A stretch of 61,131 nt of DNA, taken from contig NZ_JARWNW010000165.1 in assembly GCF_029868325.1 (NCBI RefSeq), forward strand, positions 1 to 61,131, written 5' to 3'. The notes under the pieces were generated by a model. The model was given only the letters and a program-made list of their open reading frames with translations, did no database searches and was not told the origin of the DNA. Within the stretch, counting starts at the first letter, position 1. Every line of letters begins with the position of its first letter. The stretch is from Nocardia carnea (GTDB lineage: Bacteria > Actinomycetota > Actinomycetes > Mycobacteriales > Mycobacteriaceae). The position numbers were made by a program, and so were the translations under genes. Shown here piece after piece: positions 36,545 to 45,543 of the stretch.

Positions 36545-36614
36545 ATCGGGGATGCGGGAAAGTTGCCGAAAGGCGACTGCGTCAGCCTACACCACACCAT
36601 CCCAGCCCGGCCGG

Positions 36615-36725
36615 CTACATGATGACCATGCAACCTTCGCCCGACGACAGGCTGCACAGTAGCCGGCTCAATTCCATGATCAGGCCCTGAACGGGGTTGG
36701 ACGGGACAACGGCCGGAGTAACCAT
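36615..36725 (-). CDS. Putative 36-residue microprotein
   Basis: ATG at 36723-36725 is preceded by GGGAGG with an ideal 6-base gap and reads MVTPAVVPSNPVQGLIMELS, continuing RLLCSLSSGEGCMVIM to TAG. The middle (GLIMELSRLLCSL) is a short amphipathic helix; two cysteines follow, 8 residues apart. It lies 118 bases after the P450 gene on the same strand. I do not recognise it. The strong ribosome site is the main evidence that it is real. Confidence 0.4.
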   Translation of the reverse strand: MVTPAVVPSNPVQGLIMELSRLLCSLSSGEGCMVIM

Positions 36726-36843
36726 GGGTAGCCTCCCTGGCGGGATCGACGAGCACGTACACCGGGATAATCGCCGATGAGGCGCCCGGTGTTAGGGGGC
36801 CGGTGTTCGCATCGCCGGGATGGGTAGCGCCCGCGGCGGGTGA

Positions 36844-38094
36844 TCAGCCCAGCGGCATTCCCGGTGCGGGCGGGAAGCGCACCGGAAGCGCGATGAGCGC
36901 GCGGTGGAAGGGGCCCGGTCGCCAGATCGTCCGATCCGGGTCGAATGCAGGACTCAGATCGGGTAGCGCATCGAGTAGCTGATCGACCGCTTCCTCGGCG
37001 AGCAGACGGGAAATTGCCCGGGCATGCGCCGGGCACGCGTGTGGTCCGCGGCCCCAGGCGAGATTCTGGTCCTCGGGGGTGTCCGACCGATCGACTCGGC
37101 CATGGCAGGCAGCCGCGCCGATGAGTACGGGCTGATCCGCGGGTAGCAGGACATCGTCGACCAGCACGGGAAACGGTGGATAACTGATGCTGTGATTCGC
37201 CAGCGGCGGATCGCTCGCCAGCACCTCGTCGAGTGCGTCGCGGGCCGGCGGTGCGAACCCGGTGTGATCGCTGGTGAACCGGGGATCGGTGAGGATCAGC
37301 AGCAGCGTATTGGCGATCAGATTGCGCGGCGGTTCGATCCCGGTCCAGTACAGGCCCAGCAGTTGGTGAACGAGCTCCTCATCGGACAGGTTCGCGGGGT
37401 GCCGGATCAGGCGGCTGGTGACATCGTCGCCGGGTTCGGCGCGTTTACCGGCGATCAGCTCGGCGAGCAGCCGCTGGATCCGGGGCTCGGCGCCGTCGTC
37501 GGCGGCACCGTCGATCATTTCGGTCAACGCGCGAGACAGTAGATCACCGAGTTCGGTCGGGCAGCCGAGGATATCGTCCATCGTCCGGAACACCAGCGGC
37601 ACCACATACCGGTCGAGCAGATCGGCGGCGCCCTCGGAGCAGAACCGGTTGATCAGATCCATTGCGATGCGCGAAACGGTGGTACGCAGCGAATTCGGGT
37701 CCACGCCGGCCAGCGCGTCCACGGTGGCCGCACGGTAGCGGTCGTGGTCCGGGCCGTGTGTGCGTAGCGGATTGGGCCGCCACTGCATCATCGGCACGAT
37801 CGGCAATCCGGCCGGTGCCTTCTGCTGCCAGGCGCGAGGGTCGGATGGGAAAGTGCCGGGGTCGTCGAGGATTCGCTGTGCTGTCCGGTCGTCCACGACG
37901 AGGGTGGCGGGCACCCCCGGCGCCAGGTCGACCGGGACCAGCGTGCCGAAACGCCGGCGCATCCACTGGTAGAAACCGTGCGGGTCGGTCGCGAATTCGC
38001 GAGAGTAGAGCGGGATTCGGGAACCGGTGGAATCCGCCGGTGTGACGGTGCTACCGCGGCGTCGTGTGGACGCCGGCCGGGACTGCCCTGTCAC
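36844..38094 (-). CDS. CYP157-like cytochrome P450 without the ExxR motif
   Basis: 416 residues, heme-thiolate fold. The Cys-ligand loop is LAWGRGPHACPAHARAIS (Cys in G-P-H-A-C-P). The I-helix is atypical (GLYWTGIEPPRNLIANTLL), matching the CYP157 group often encoded in conservons. The K-helix region reads DEVLASDPP: the Glu is present but the Arg of the otherwise invariant E-x-x-R is not, as reported for CYP157 enzymes. GTG start at 38092-38094 has AGGGGG 5 bases upstream; an open extension upstream lacks a ribosome site. Substrate unknown. The conservon of this window lies over 20 kb away. Confidence 0.85.
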   Translation of the reverse strand: MTGQSRPASTRRRGSTVTPADSTGSRIPLYSREFATDPHGFYQWMRRRFGTLVPVDLAPGVPATLVVDDRTAQRILDDPGTFPSDPRAWQQKAPAGLPIVPMMQWRPNPLRTHGPDHDRYRAATVDALAGVDPNSLRTTVSRIAMDLINRFCSEGAADLLDRYVVPLVFRTMDDILGCPTELGDLLSRALTEMIDGAADDGAEPRIQRLLAELIAGKRAEPGDDVTSRLIRHPANLSDEELVHQLLGLYWTGIEPPRNLIANTLLLILTDPRFTSDHTGFAPPARDALDEVLASDPPLANHSISYPPFPVLVDDVLLPADQPVLIGAAACHGRVDRSDTPEDQNLAWGRGPHACPAHARAISRLLAEEAVDQLLDALPDLSPAFDPDRTIWRPGPFHRALIALPVRFPPAPGMPLG

Positions 38095-38274
38095 TGATAC
38101 CCCCTGCGGTTGTGCGCCGGGATTCCGGGCGCAGTCCGGAACGGCCGGAACTACCTGCTCGAAAAGGCTCGGCCGGTACACGTTTCGCGTACGGCCGGAA
38201 ATAATACCCACGCGCGAGGCGGCTGTGCGGGACCCTGTCGCGCTGCGGGTCGCCGCGGGAGACACCGTGGCAGA

Positions 38275-39579
38275 TCAGCGTTCGCGTCGCACCGGGGCCG
38301 GTGCCTGCCGGAGTTCGATCGCGACCAGGAGCTCGACGAGATCGGTGACGGTGCGGATATTGCGGCCGGTCAGTTGCTGGATCCGGCGCAGCCGGTATTT
38401 GGCGGTGTTGTGGTGGATACGCAGGGCCTCCGCCGCTTCGCGCAGATTCGCATCGGCGGCGATGAAGGCCCGGATGGTATCGGCGAGTACCCCGCCCTTG
38501 GCCTGATCGTCGGCGAGGGCGCGGGCGATGCGCGGGTCGACGAGGCTGCGCGCGGTATCGTCCGAGCTGAGGACCAGATAGCGGAACGGGGTGAGTTCGG
38601 GCAGCGCCAGCACGCCACCGCTGTCGGGCAGCAGGTCCAAGGCCGAGAGTGCTTCCTGCCGGCCGCGGGGGAGTTGTTCGATACCGGTGATCACCGTGCT
38701 GATCCCGAACGCGGTGGTGATGCCCTCCGCGAGGAGGGCGTCGCGGGTACGCCGTAGCCGGGTGCACAGCTCGCCGGCGGTGGCGCGGCCGAGCCCGGCG
38801 ACCGCGGCGATATCGGTAGCACGGACGACGGCCAGGGTACGGTGCCCGTTGACCCCGGTACGTGCCAGCGCCGACGAAACAATATGCGCTGCGTCGGTTT
38901 CGGAGCGGACGCTGCGGTCAAGGATCGTGGCCGCGATGACGACGAGGCGTTCCCCGGGCGCAGACCCGATACCGTGGGCGGCTGCGGCCGCCGGGAGTGG
39001 TCCACGCTCGGGAAGCGTGCCGGTGAGCAAAGCTTCGACGAGATCGTGCTCGTCGCGACCGGCTTCGGCCGATTGGTGCTGCTGGAAATCCAGGTACGCC
39101 TGCGTGGCCTCGGTGCTGATCAGATCGCAGTACCGGGTAAGCGGCAGTACCAGTGACAGTGTCGCTTCCCGGGCGGTGGGTGAATCGCCGGCGTGCGCGA
39201 TCAGGTTCTTCCAGAAGGTCTGCTGGCCGAGCCGGAAGGCGGTGATGTAGTCGGCCAGTGGGAGTCCGGATCGGGCGCGCCGCACCGCCGCCCGGCGGGT
39301 CTGGGTGAGTTCCGCCGCGGTGACCCGTCGGTGGTTCAGTAGTGCGCCCAGTCCGGTGCGGCACAGACGGGCCACCTGGTCGTGGACGTCGGCGCGGAAT
39401 TCGCTGTCGCGGCCGCCGTAGCCGGGGACCTGGGCGAGGATGGCGGTGCTGCCCTGTGCGGCGATCTCCTCGGCACGGTCGTAGACGACGCCGGCGATCC
39501 GGGTGCGCGCGAGCTGTACCGGTTCGGGAAGCGATGCGGCGAGCGGATGTGATCCAGCAGACATAGTCGGATGGTCCAC
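38275..39579 (-). CDS. PucR/CdaR-type transcriptional regulator
   Basis: 434 residues. N-terminal helical region, a GGDEF-like central domain (about 210-330) and a C-terminal helix-turn-helix of the PucR family (LREAAEALRIHHNTAKYRLR then RIQQLTG). Such regulators control purine, polyketide or amino-acid metabolism. It is divergent from the ABC importer at 39794 across 214 bases and is the obvious candidate to control it. GTG at 39579 or ATG at 39564 may be the start; neither has a strong ribosome site. Confidence 0.82.
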   Translation of the reverse strand: MDHPTMSAGSHPLAASLPEPVQLARTRIAGVVYDRAEEIAAQGSTAILAQVPGYGGRDSEFRADVHDQVARLCRTGLGALLNHRRVTAAELTQTRRAAVRRARSGLPLADYITAFRLGQQTFWKNLIAHAGDSPTAREATLSLVLPLTRYCDLISTEATQAYLDFQQHQSAEAGRDEHDLVEALLTGTLPERGPLPAAAAAHGIGSAPGERLVVIAATILDRSVRSETDAAHIVSSALARTGVNGHRTLAVVRATDIAAVAGLGRATAGELCTRLRRTRDALLAEGITTAFGISTVITGIEQLPRGRQEALSALDLLPDSGGVLALPELTPFRYLVLSSDDTARSLVDPRIARALADDQAKGGVLADTIRAFIAADANLREAAEALRIHHNTAKYRLRRIQQLTGRNIRTVTDLVELLVAIELRQAPAPVRRER

Positions 39580-39637
39580 GCGCTAGCGGGGAATGTCAAC
39601 ATTCGGCCATATATGTATCAAATTACGCCCTGCTCAC

Positions 39638-39654
39638 TTGTACTTCGAGGACAA
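39638..39654. promoter_or_regulatory. Imperfect palindrome in the regulator/ABC-importer gap
   Basis: TTGTACTTCGAGGACAA has dyad symmetry (arms TTGT/ACAA, partly matched centre) and is followed 15 bases later by GATAAT, a good -10 for the plus-strand operon. It could be the PucR-type regulator's operator. Weak evidence by itself. Confidence 0.3.
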
Positions 39655-39793
39655 ATGCGGCGGCGATAATTGGGACGCATGAGCTGATGTGTTTCATTCA
39701 TTCCGCTCTTACGCTGGCCTGACCCATAGCCGGTCCGACGGACTATGTGCTGCCCCACAGCATTTCGGTCGCGACCACGCCCCCGGAGGATGC

Positions 39794-40552
39794 ATGCTCG
39801 AGATATCCGGCCTGACCGTTCGCTTCGGCGGTATCACGGCCCTCGACGATGTCGGATTCGCCGTGGCGCCCGGCGAAATGACCGGTCTCATCGGCCCCAA
39901 CGGGGCGGGTAAGACCACGCTGTTCAACTGCTTGACCAGGCGCTGCGCCCCCACCGCCGGCGCACTCCACTACCTCGGAACCGATCTGCTGACGGTACGG
40001 CCCGATCTCATGGCCCGGCTCGGAATCGCGCGGACGTTCCAGAGCCTCGGCCTGTTCACCCGTATGTCCGTCCGGGACAACGTACTCGCCGGCGCCCACC
40101 ACCGGGCACGTGCCGGATTTCTCGCGGCAAGCCTGTTCCTACCACCGGTACGCACCGAAGAACGCCGGCTGCGCACTCAGGTAGACGGCTTGCTCGAACG
40201 CCTCGACCTGGCCGATATCGCCGACCATCCGGCCGCCGGTCTGCCGTTCGGCACGCTGAAACGGATCGAACTCGCACGGGCCCTGGCCGCCGGACCCCGC
40301 CTGCTGCTGCTCGACGAACCGGTCAACGGACTCAGCCACGGGGAGGTCGGCGAATTCGCCGGACTGCTCGCCGGCCTGCGCGTGGATTTCGACCTGACCG
40401 TGGTGGTGGTCGAACACCATATGGGCTTCGTCATGAGCCTCTGTGATCGCGTGATCTGCCTCGAATTCGGGCGGGTCATCGCCGACGGGACGCCTGCCGA
40501 GGTCCAGCGCGACCCCGCCGTGATCGAGGCCTACCTGGGAACGGCGGCATGA
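39794..40552 (+). CDS. livG: ABC importer ATPase (LivG-like)
   Basis: 252-residue ATPase of a branched-chain-amino-acid-type (HAAT) ABC importer. Walker A GPNGAGKTT, Q-loop RTFQSLGLF, Walker B LLLLDEPVNGLS, H-loop VVVEHHM. The ABC signature is degenerate (LPFGTLKR in place of LSxGQ), so hydrolysis may depend on the partner LivF. Start ATG at 39794-39796 with GGAGG 4 bases upstream. First gene of a five-gene operon. Confidence 0.88.
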   Translation: MLEISGLTVRFGGITALDDVGFAVAPGEMTGLIGPNGAGKTTLFNCLTRRCAPTAGALHYLGTDLLTVRPDLMARLGIARTFQSLGLFTRMSVRDNVLAGAHHRARAGFLAASLFLPPVRTEERRLRTQVDGLLERLDLADIADHPAAGLPFGTLKRIELARALAAGPRLLLLDEPVNGLSHGEVGEFAGLLAGLRVDFDLTVVVVEHHMGFVMSLCDRVICLEFGRVIADGTPAEVQRDPAVIEAYLGTAA

Positions 40553-40619
40553 CCGCCGCGCCTGCCGACCGGCCGGCACGGGAGGCCCTGGGCCGGTGAA
40601 TGTTTCGAAAGGACGTGTC

Positions 40620-41453
40620 ATGAGCAGTGAGCCCCTGCTCGCCGTAACCGGTCTCACGGCCGGTTACGGCGCCGGCGAGGTGCTGCACGGGATCGATATC
40701 TGCGTAGCCGCCGGCGAGATATGCGCTGTGCTCGGTCCCAACGGGGCCGGTAAAACCACTCTGCTGCGGGCGCTGAGCGGTCTCGTCCGGGTGCGCGGAT
40801 CGGTAACCCTGGCGGGATCCGAAATCGGCGGGCGCGCGCCGGAAAAGATCGCCCGGACGGGGGTGGCGCATGTTCCGGAGGGACGTGGCACCTTCGCGCC
40901 GCTGACCGTCGAGGACAACCTCCGCCTGGGCGCCTACACCCGCGGCGGGGCCCGATTTCGCCGCGGAAGCATCAGTACCGGATTCGGCCGCGGGGGCGGC
41001 GCCGGATTCGGCTGTGGTCGCGGAACACGTGACGACAGCGCGGGACCCCGCCGCTCCCGAGCCGGTCTCGATACCGACCTGCGCCGCGTCTACGACTACT
41101 TCCCGGTCCTGCGCGACAAACTGCACGAAAAGGCAGGACGGCTCTCCGGTGGTGAGCAGCAGATGCTGGCGCTCGGCCGGGCACTCATGTCCCGACCGCG
41201 GCTGCTGCTCCTGGACGAACCGTCACTCGGCCTTGCGCCGATGGTCACCCGGGAACTCTTCCGCATCGTGCAATCCATCAACTCGGAGGAACACACCACT
41301 GTGATCGTCGTCGAGCAGAACGCTCAGCTGGCGCTGCGCACCGCGCACCGGGCATATGTGCTGGAAAGCGGGCGGATCGTCCTGTCCGGTTCGGCGGCCG
41401 ATATCGCCGCCGACGAACAGGTCGCCCGGTCCTACCTCGGATACCGGGTGTGA
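40620..41453 (+). CDS. livF: ABC importer ATPase (LivF-like) with Gly/Arg-rich insertion
   Basis: 277-residue second ATPase. Walker A GPNGAGKTT, signature LSGGEQQML, Walker B LLLLDEPSLGLAP and H-loop VVEQN are all canonical. Between LRLGAYTRG (about 108) and DLRRVYDYFPVL (about 153) lies an insertion of some 40 residues rich in Gly and Arg (e.g. GFGRGGGAGFGCGRGT) not seen in typical LivF, which is about 235 residues. Start ATG at 40620 with AAAGGA 6 bases upstream; overlaps the next gene by 4 bases. Confidence 0.88.
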   Translation: MSSEPLLAVTGLTAGYGAGEVLHGIDICVAAGEICAVLGPNGAGKTTLLRALSGLVRVRGSVTLAGSEIGGRAPEKIARTGVAHVPEGRGTFAPLTVEDNLRLGAYTRGGARFRRGSISTGFGRGGGAGFGCGRGTRDDSAGPRRSRAGLDTDLRRVYDYFPVLRDKLHEKAGRLSGGEQQMLALGRALMSRPRLLLLDEPSLGLAPMVTRELFRIVQSINSEEHTTVIVVEQNAQLALRTAHRAYVLESGRIVLSGSAADIAADEQVARSYLGYRV

Positions 41454-42337
41454 CCGTGTCCGGATTCGCGCAGCAGATCATCGAAGGGCTGAGCGCCGGG
41501 GCTCTCTACGCCGGTATGGCCCTCGCCCTGGTCCTCATCTACCGATTCACCGGGATCGTCAACTTCGCCCAGGGCGAGCTGGCCATGTTCTCGGCGTTCC
41601 TGGCCTGGCAGCTGGTGCAGAGCGGGACACCGTTCTGGCTGGCACTGCCGGTAACCCTCGCGATCTCGTTCGCCGGCGGCATGCTGATCGAACGGGTTGT
41701 TATCCGGCCCGTCGAGGGGGCGCCGGAACTCACGCTGGTCATCGTCACCGTCGGATTGTTCTTCTTCGTGAACGCGGCCGCGGGCTGGATCTGGTCGTAT
41801 CAGCTGAAGAGTTTCCCCAACCCGTTCCCGGAAGGTGCGTTACGGGCGGGTGGGGTCACCGCCGGATACGGCAATCTGGGGATTCTCGCCGTGGTGGCGG
41901 TGGTGATGGCGCTGCTGTACGTGCTGTTCCGTTACACCCGGACAGGGTTGGCGATGCGTGCGGTGGCCGCCAACCCGCAGTCGGCGCGGCTGGTGGGTAT
42001 CGGTGTCGGCACCGTGCTCGCGCTCGGCTGGGGACTGGCTGCCGCCGTGGGCGCAGTCTCCGGTGTCCTGTCGGCGCCGCTGCTGTTCCTCGAACCCAAC
42101 ATGATGGGCGGGGTTCTCATCTATGCCTTCGCGGCGGCCACGCTGGGCGGTTTCGACAGCCCCGGTGGTGCGGTGGCCGGGGGGCTGATCGTCGGGGTCG
42201 CGGAAACCCTGGCCGGAGCCTATCTCGACGTCATCGGCACCGAACTGAAGATCGGTGTGCCACTGGTGATCATCCTCGGTGTGCTGCTGCTCCGGCCGCA
42301 TGGTCTGTTCGGCACGCCGGCGGTGGAAAGGGTATGA
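41450..42337 (+). CDS. livH: ABC importer permease (LivH-like)
   Basis: 295-residue inner-membrane permease with about eight helices. Family features: GLSAGALYAGMALALVLIYR, FTGIVNFAQGELAMFSAF, and the cytoplasmic loop TRTGLAMRAVAANPQSARLV that contacts the ATPases. GTG start overlaps the livF stop; ATGA overlap with livM. Confidence 0.92.
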   Translation: MTVSGFAQQIIEGLSAGALYAGMALALVLIYRFTGIVNFAQGELAMFSAFLAWQLVQSGTPFWLALPVTLAISFAGGMLIERVVIRPVEGAPELTLVIVTVGLFFFVNAAAGWIWSYQLKSFPNPFPEGALRAGGVTAGYGNLGILAVVAVVMALLYVLFRYTRTGLAMRAVAANPQSARLVGIGVGTVLALGWGLAAAVGAVSGVLSAPLLFLEPNMMGGVLIYAFAAATLGGFDSPGGAVAGGLIVGVAETLAGAYLDVIGTELKIGVPLVIILGVLLLRPHGLFGTPAVERV

Positions 42338-43392
42338 GCGATATGGGAATTCCGGATACCACGATGGCCCCGGAGAAGCGCCCTCCCGCAGCCGAACCGG
42401 TGCGGCCGCGGCCTCGGTTCCGGCGGATAGACCGGTCGTGGACGGCGGTGGCTGTACTACTGGTCATGGCCTGCTGGGCGCCGTTCGAACTGGCGCCCTT
42501 CCACACCTTCCAGCTGTCGCTGGCGATGATCTACGCGGTCGCCCTGCTCGGGCTGAACCTGCTGGTGGGACATACCGGGCAGATATCGCTCGGGCACGGG
42601 GCATTCTTCGCGGTGGGCGCCTACACCACGGCGATCATGATGGACCGCTGGGATGCGCCCTACCCTATGACCCTGCCCGTCGCGGCGACGGTCGCGTTCG
42701 TCCTCGGCATCGGCCTGGGTATCCCGGCTCTGCGGTTACGCGGGCTCTATCTCGCACTGGTCACCCTGGCCATCGCGATATTCCTGGTACCCCTGCTGAA
42801 ACGTTTCGAATCGGTGACCGGCGGCTCCATGGGCCTGACCCTGGACAAGCCACAGCCACCGGCGTGGACCGGGCTGGCCGAGGACCAGTGGTTGTATTTC
42901 CTGGCTCTCGCGGTGACCGCCGTCAGCTATCTGCTGGTCGCCGGGATGCTGCGGTCGCGGGTGGGGCGGGCACTGCACGCGGTGCGGGACAACGAGATCG
43001 CCGCCGAGGTCACCGGCGTGCGGCCGGCGTTCTACAAAACCCTGGCCTTCGCCTGGGGTGCGATGTTCGCCGGGGCCGCCGGTTGCATCTACATCTGGGT
43101 GATCGGGTACGTGTCCCCGGACTCCTTCACGCTCACCTTCTCCATCACCCTGCTGGCCGGACTGGTCGTCGGCGGACTCGGCGGACAGTGGGGCCCGCTG
43201 CTGGGCGGCCTGTTCGTCATGTACGTGCCGACCGTCGCCCAGGACATCAACCAAGCCGCACCGGGGGTCGTGTTCGGGCTCCTCATCATCGCGGTCATGT
43301 ACCTCGCGCCGAATGGATTGGCCGGACTCGTCGGCCGGGCGGCGCACTGGCTCGGACACCGGGCCCGGAAAGGAAGAACCGATGCGCACTAG
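42334..43392 (+). CDS. livM: ABC importer permease (LivM-like)
   Basis: 352-residue second permease. Features: LLGLNLLVGHTGQISLGHGA, PALRLRGLYLALVTLAIA, and the coupling loop SRVGRALHAVRDNEIAAEV. A hydrophilic 35-residue N-terminus precedes the first helix. ATG at 42334 overlaps the livH stop; ends 11 bases inside the binding-protein gene. Confidence 0.92.
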   Translation: MSDMGIPDTTMAPEKRPPAAEPVRPRPRFRRIDRSWTAVAVLLVMACWAPFELAPFHTFQLSLAMIYAVALLGLNLLVGHTGQISLGHGAFFAVGAYTTAIMMDRWDAPYPMTLPVAATVAFVLGIGLGIPALRLRGLYLALVTLAIAIFLVPLLKRFESVTGGSMGLTLDKPQPPAWTGLAEDQWLYFLALAVTAVSYLLVAGMLRSRVGRALHAVRDNEIAAEVTGVRPAFYKTLAFAWGAMFAGAAGCIYIWVIGYVSPDSFTLTFSITLLAGLVVGGLGGQWGPLLGGLFVMYVPTVAQDINQAAPGVVFGLLIIAVMYLAPNGLAGLVGRAAHWLGHRARKGRTDAH

Positions 43393-44635
43393 AGCGATAC
43401 AGGCGGCGCTCGCCGCCACCGCGGTCGTCGTCGCCGTCGCCGGCTGCGGGGGTCGCGACGACGCCACCGGCAATACGGCCTCCGGCGATTGCCAAGGCCA
43501 GCAGACGACCGGACTCACCGACAGCACGATGAAACTGGGCGGCGTATTCCCGCTGTCCGGCCCGGCCTCCGCCTACGCCGAACTCCCGAAGGGGATGCAG
43601 GCCTACTTCGAATACGTCAACAACGAACAAGGCGGTATCGACGGCCGCAAGGTCGAATACCTGCTGCGCGACGACGGCTATCAGCCCCCGAAAACCGTGG
43701 AGGAGACACGGCGGCTGGTCGAACAGGACCAGGTGTTCGCCGTCCTGTCCACGCTCGGCACCCCGACCTCGGCGGCGGTCTGGGACTACCTGAACCAGCG
43801 CGAGGTGCCGCAGATCTTCGTCGCCGGCGGGGCCACCCAGTGGGGTGTCGGCGACGGACATCCGTGGACCATCGGCTGGCAGCCCAGCTACCACGCCGAA
43901 GGCCAGGTGTTCGCGCGGTACGTCACCGAGCAGAAACCGGAGGCCACCGTCGCGGTCCTGTACCAGAACGACGACTTCGGCAAGGACCTGCTGGCCAGTT
44001 TCACCGAGGCCACCGCGGGCAGCGGGGTACGGGTGATCGCCGAACAGAGTTACGAGGTCACCGACCCCACGGTCGACCCCCAGTTGCGCAACCTGGCGAA
44101 CTCGAAAGCCGATGTGCTGCTGAACTTCGCCACCCCGAAATTCGCGGCGCAGACGCTGGCGGCGGATGCGCGCAATCCCGAATGGAATCCGCTGCATATC
44201 CTCACCCAGGTCTCCAGCACGATGAGCGTGCTCGAGCCGGTCGGGTTCGAGAATGTGCAGAACGTCGTCACCTCGGTCTTCGTGAAGGACCCGGCCGACC
44301 CGCAGTGGACCGACGACCCCGGGATGCGCCTCTACCGCGACAAACTGGCCCAGTACGTCCCCGGCGCCGACCCGTCCGATGGATACACCCTGGTCGGCTG
44401 GGCGATGGCACAGAGTTTCCACAAAACCTTCGACGCCGCGGCCTGCAAAACCCGAGAAGGCCTGCGCGATGCGATGCGCTCACTCGACGGTGTCGAGATC
44501 GATCTGCTGCTGCCGGGAATCACCCTGCAGACCGGCGAGGGCGACGGCTATCCGATGGAGGCCATGCAGATCCAGCGTTTCCGAGGAGACCGCTGGGTGC
44601 TCGCCGGCGATCTGGTCGACACCTCCGGCCGGTAA
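43382..44635 (+). CDS. ABC importer substrate-binding lipoprotein
   Basis: 417 residues. Lipoprotein signal LAATAVVVAVAGCGG, then a type I periplasmic-binding fold of the Leu/Ile/Val family (LGGVFPLSGPASAYAELPKG; LLRDDGYQPPKTVEETRRLV; LYQNDDFGKDLLASF). The ligand cannot be assigned; homologues bind branched-chain amino acids, amides, urea or aromatic acids. Last gene of the operon; GGAAAGGAAG lies before the ATG. Confidence 0.9.
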   Translation: MRTRAIQAALAATAVVVAVAGCGGRDDATGNTASGDCQGQQTTGLTDSTMKLGGVFPLSGPASAYAELPKGMQAYFEYVNNEQGGIDGRKVEYLLRDDGYQPPKTVEETRRLVEQDQVFAVLSTLGTPTSAAVWDYLNQREVPQIFVAGGATQWGVGDGHPWTIGWQPSYHAEGQVFARYVTEQKPEATVAVLYQNDDFGKDLLASFTEATAGSGVRVIAEQSYEVTDPTVDPQLRNLANSKADVLLNFATPKFAAQTLAADARNPEWNPLHILTQVSSTMSVLEPVGFENVQNVVTSVFVKDPADPQWTDDPGMRLYRDKLAQYVPGADPSDGYTLVGWAMAQSFHKTFDAAACKTREGLRDAMRSLDGVEIDLLLPGITLQTGEGDGYPMEAMQIQRFRGDRWVLAGDLVDTSGR

Positions 44636-44708
44636 CCGCCCCCGAAAACGTCCGCGGCGCATTCCGGCGCCGACGGCCGCCTCGATATCAACCGATGAGG
44701 ACACAACC

Positions 44709-45437
44709 ATGAAACTCCGAACCAGTGTCGCTACCGCGGCTCTCGCGGTAGCGGCCCTCGGTGCCACCGCCGCCCCGGTCTCCGCGCAACCCGCACCGCG
44801 CGAACTCACCTACGAGATCACGCACTCCGGCGACAGCGCCGTGGTCGAAACGAACGGAAAGTGGCAGGTGGCGGGCGATCAGCTGATTCTGCAGGCCATC
44901 GACGACACGCTGCTCACCACGGTGCCGCTCACCTATCGCAAGGACAATATCGCCTACCCCATCGCCGCGAAGATCGACGGTGGCACAGCGGTACTCACCC
45001 CGCAGCGCGAGGGCGGTGTGCCGGTGGCGCCGGTGAGCGCACCCGTGGTCACCCCCGAACAGGCGGCCCAGGAAGTGGCCGAACAGTTCACACCCCGCGA
45101 TATGCAGGCCCTGGGGGTATTCGCCCAGCGGGCGACGATGAGCGCGGCGATCGCCGGCGCGGTCGGCGCGGTGATCGGTGGCGGCCTGGGCTGTGTGCTC
45201 GGCGCCGCGACCGGTGCACTGGTATCCAGCCCCATCGCCCTGCTGCTGGTCCCGTTCGTCGGCGCCACCATCGGCGGCTGCGTCGCCGGTGCTGCGACCC
45301 TGGGTGCCGCCGGAGGCATCATCGGTGCGTTCCTGGTCGGTGGCCCGGTCGCTGTTTTCGCGGCCTTCCAGTACTTCTCGACCATCCTGTCCCCGTGCCC
45401 GCCGGAGCATCCGGCGTGCCGGCCGACGACCCCGTAA
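44709..45437 (+). CDS. Secreted protein with glycine-rich hydrophobic C-terminal half
   Basis: 242 residues. Sec signal peptide with cleavage after VSA (SVATAALAVAALGATAAPVSA region). Mature N-terminal half is a small beta domain (LTYEITHSGDSAVVETNGKW). The C-terminal half is Gly/Ala-rich and hydrophobic (SAAIAGAVGAVIGGGLGCVL; GATIGGCVAGAATLGAAGG), a glycine-zipper-like membrane or oligomerisation segment common in hypothetical proteins of nocardiae. Start has GAGGA 7 bases upstream. Followed by a strong terminator. Function unknown. Confidence 0.8.
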   Translation: MKLRTSVATAALAVAALGATAAPVSAQPAPRELTYEITHSGDSAVVETNGKWQVAGDQLILQAIDDTLLTTVPLTYRKDNIAYPIAAKIDGGTAVLTPQREGGVPVAPVSAPVVTPEQAAQEVAEQFTPRDMQALGVFAQRATMSAAIAGAVGAVIGGGLGCVLGAATGALVSSPIALLLVPFVGATIGGCVAGAATLGAAGGIIGAFLVGGPVAVFAAFQYFSTILSPCPPEHPACRPTTP

Positions 45438-45451
45438 TACGAACAGTGCGC

Positions 45452-45483
45452 GCTGCCCGTCCCAGTCCACCGGGACGGGCAGC
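45452..45483. terminator. Intrinsic-type terminator between convergent genes
   Basis: GCTGCCCGTCCC and GGGACGGGCAGC form a perfect 12-bp stem with an 8-base loop, starting 14 bases after the secreted-protein stop and followed by GTGTTGT. Lies between converging genes and could serve both. Confidence 0.75.
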
Positions 45484-45543
45484 GTGTTGTCGGCTCATAT
45501 GCGGATTCCGGCTACGCCACCAGCGCGACGGTTGTCTCGCGGG

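Noticed and set aside
36615..38094. P450-modified RiPP cluster (biarylitide or atropopeptide type) with the microprotein as precursor
   Set aside because: The microprotein lacks the aromatic core residues these P450s cross-link, the P450 looks CYP157-like, and no protease or transporter is nearby.
39794..44635. Urea or short-chain amide transporter (Urt/Fmd type)
   Set aside because: Gene set fits, but no urease or amidase is near and the binding protein gives no ligand-specific signature I can read.
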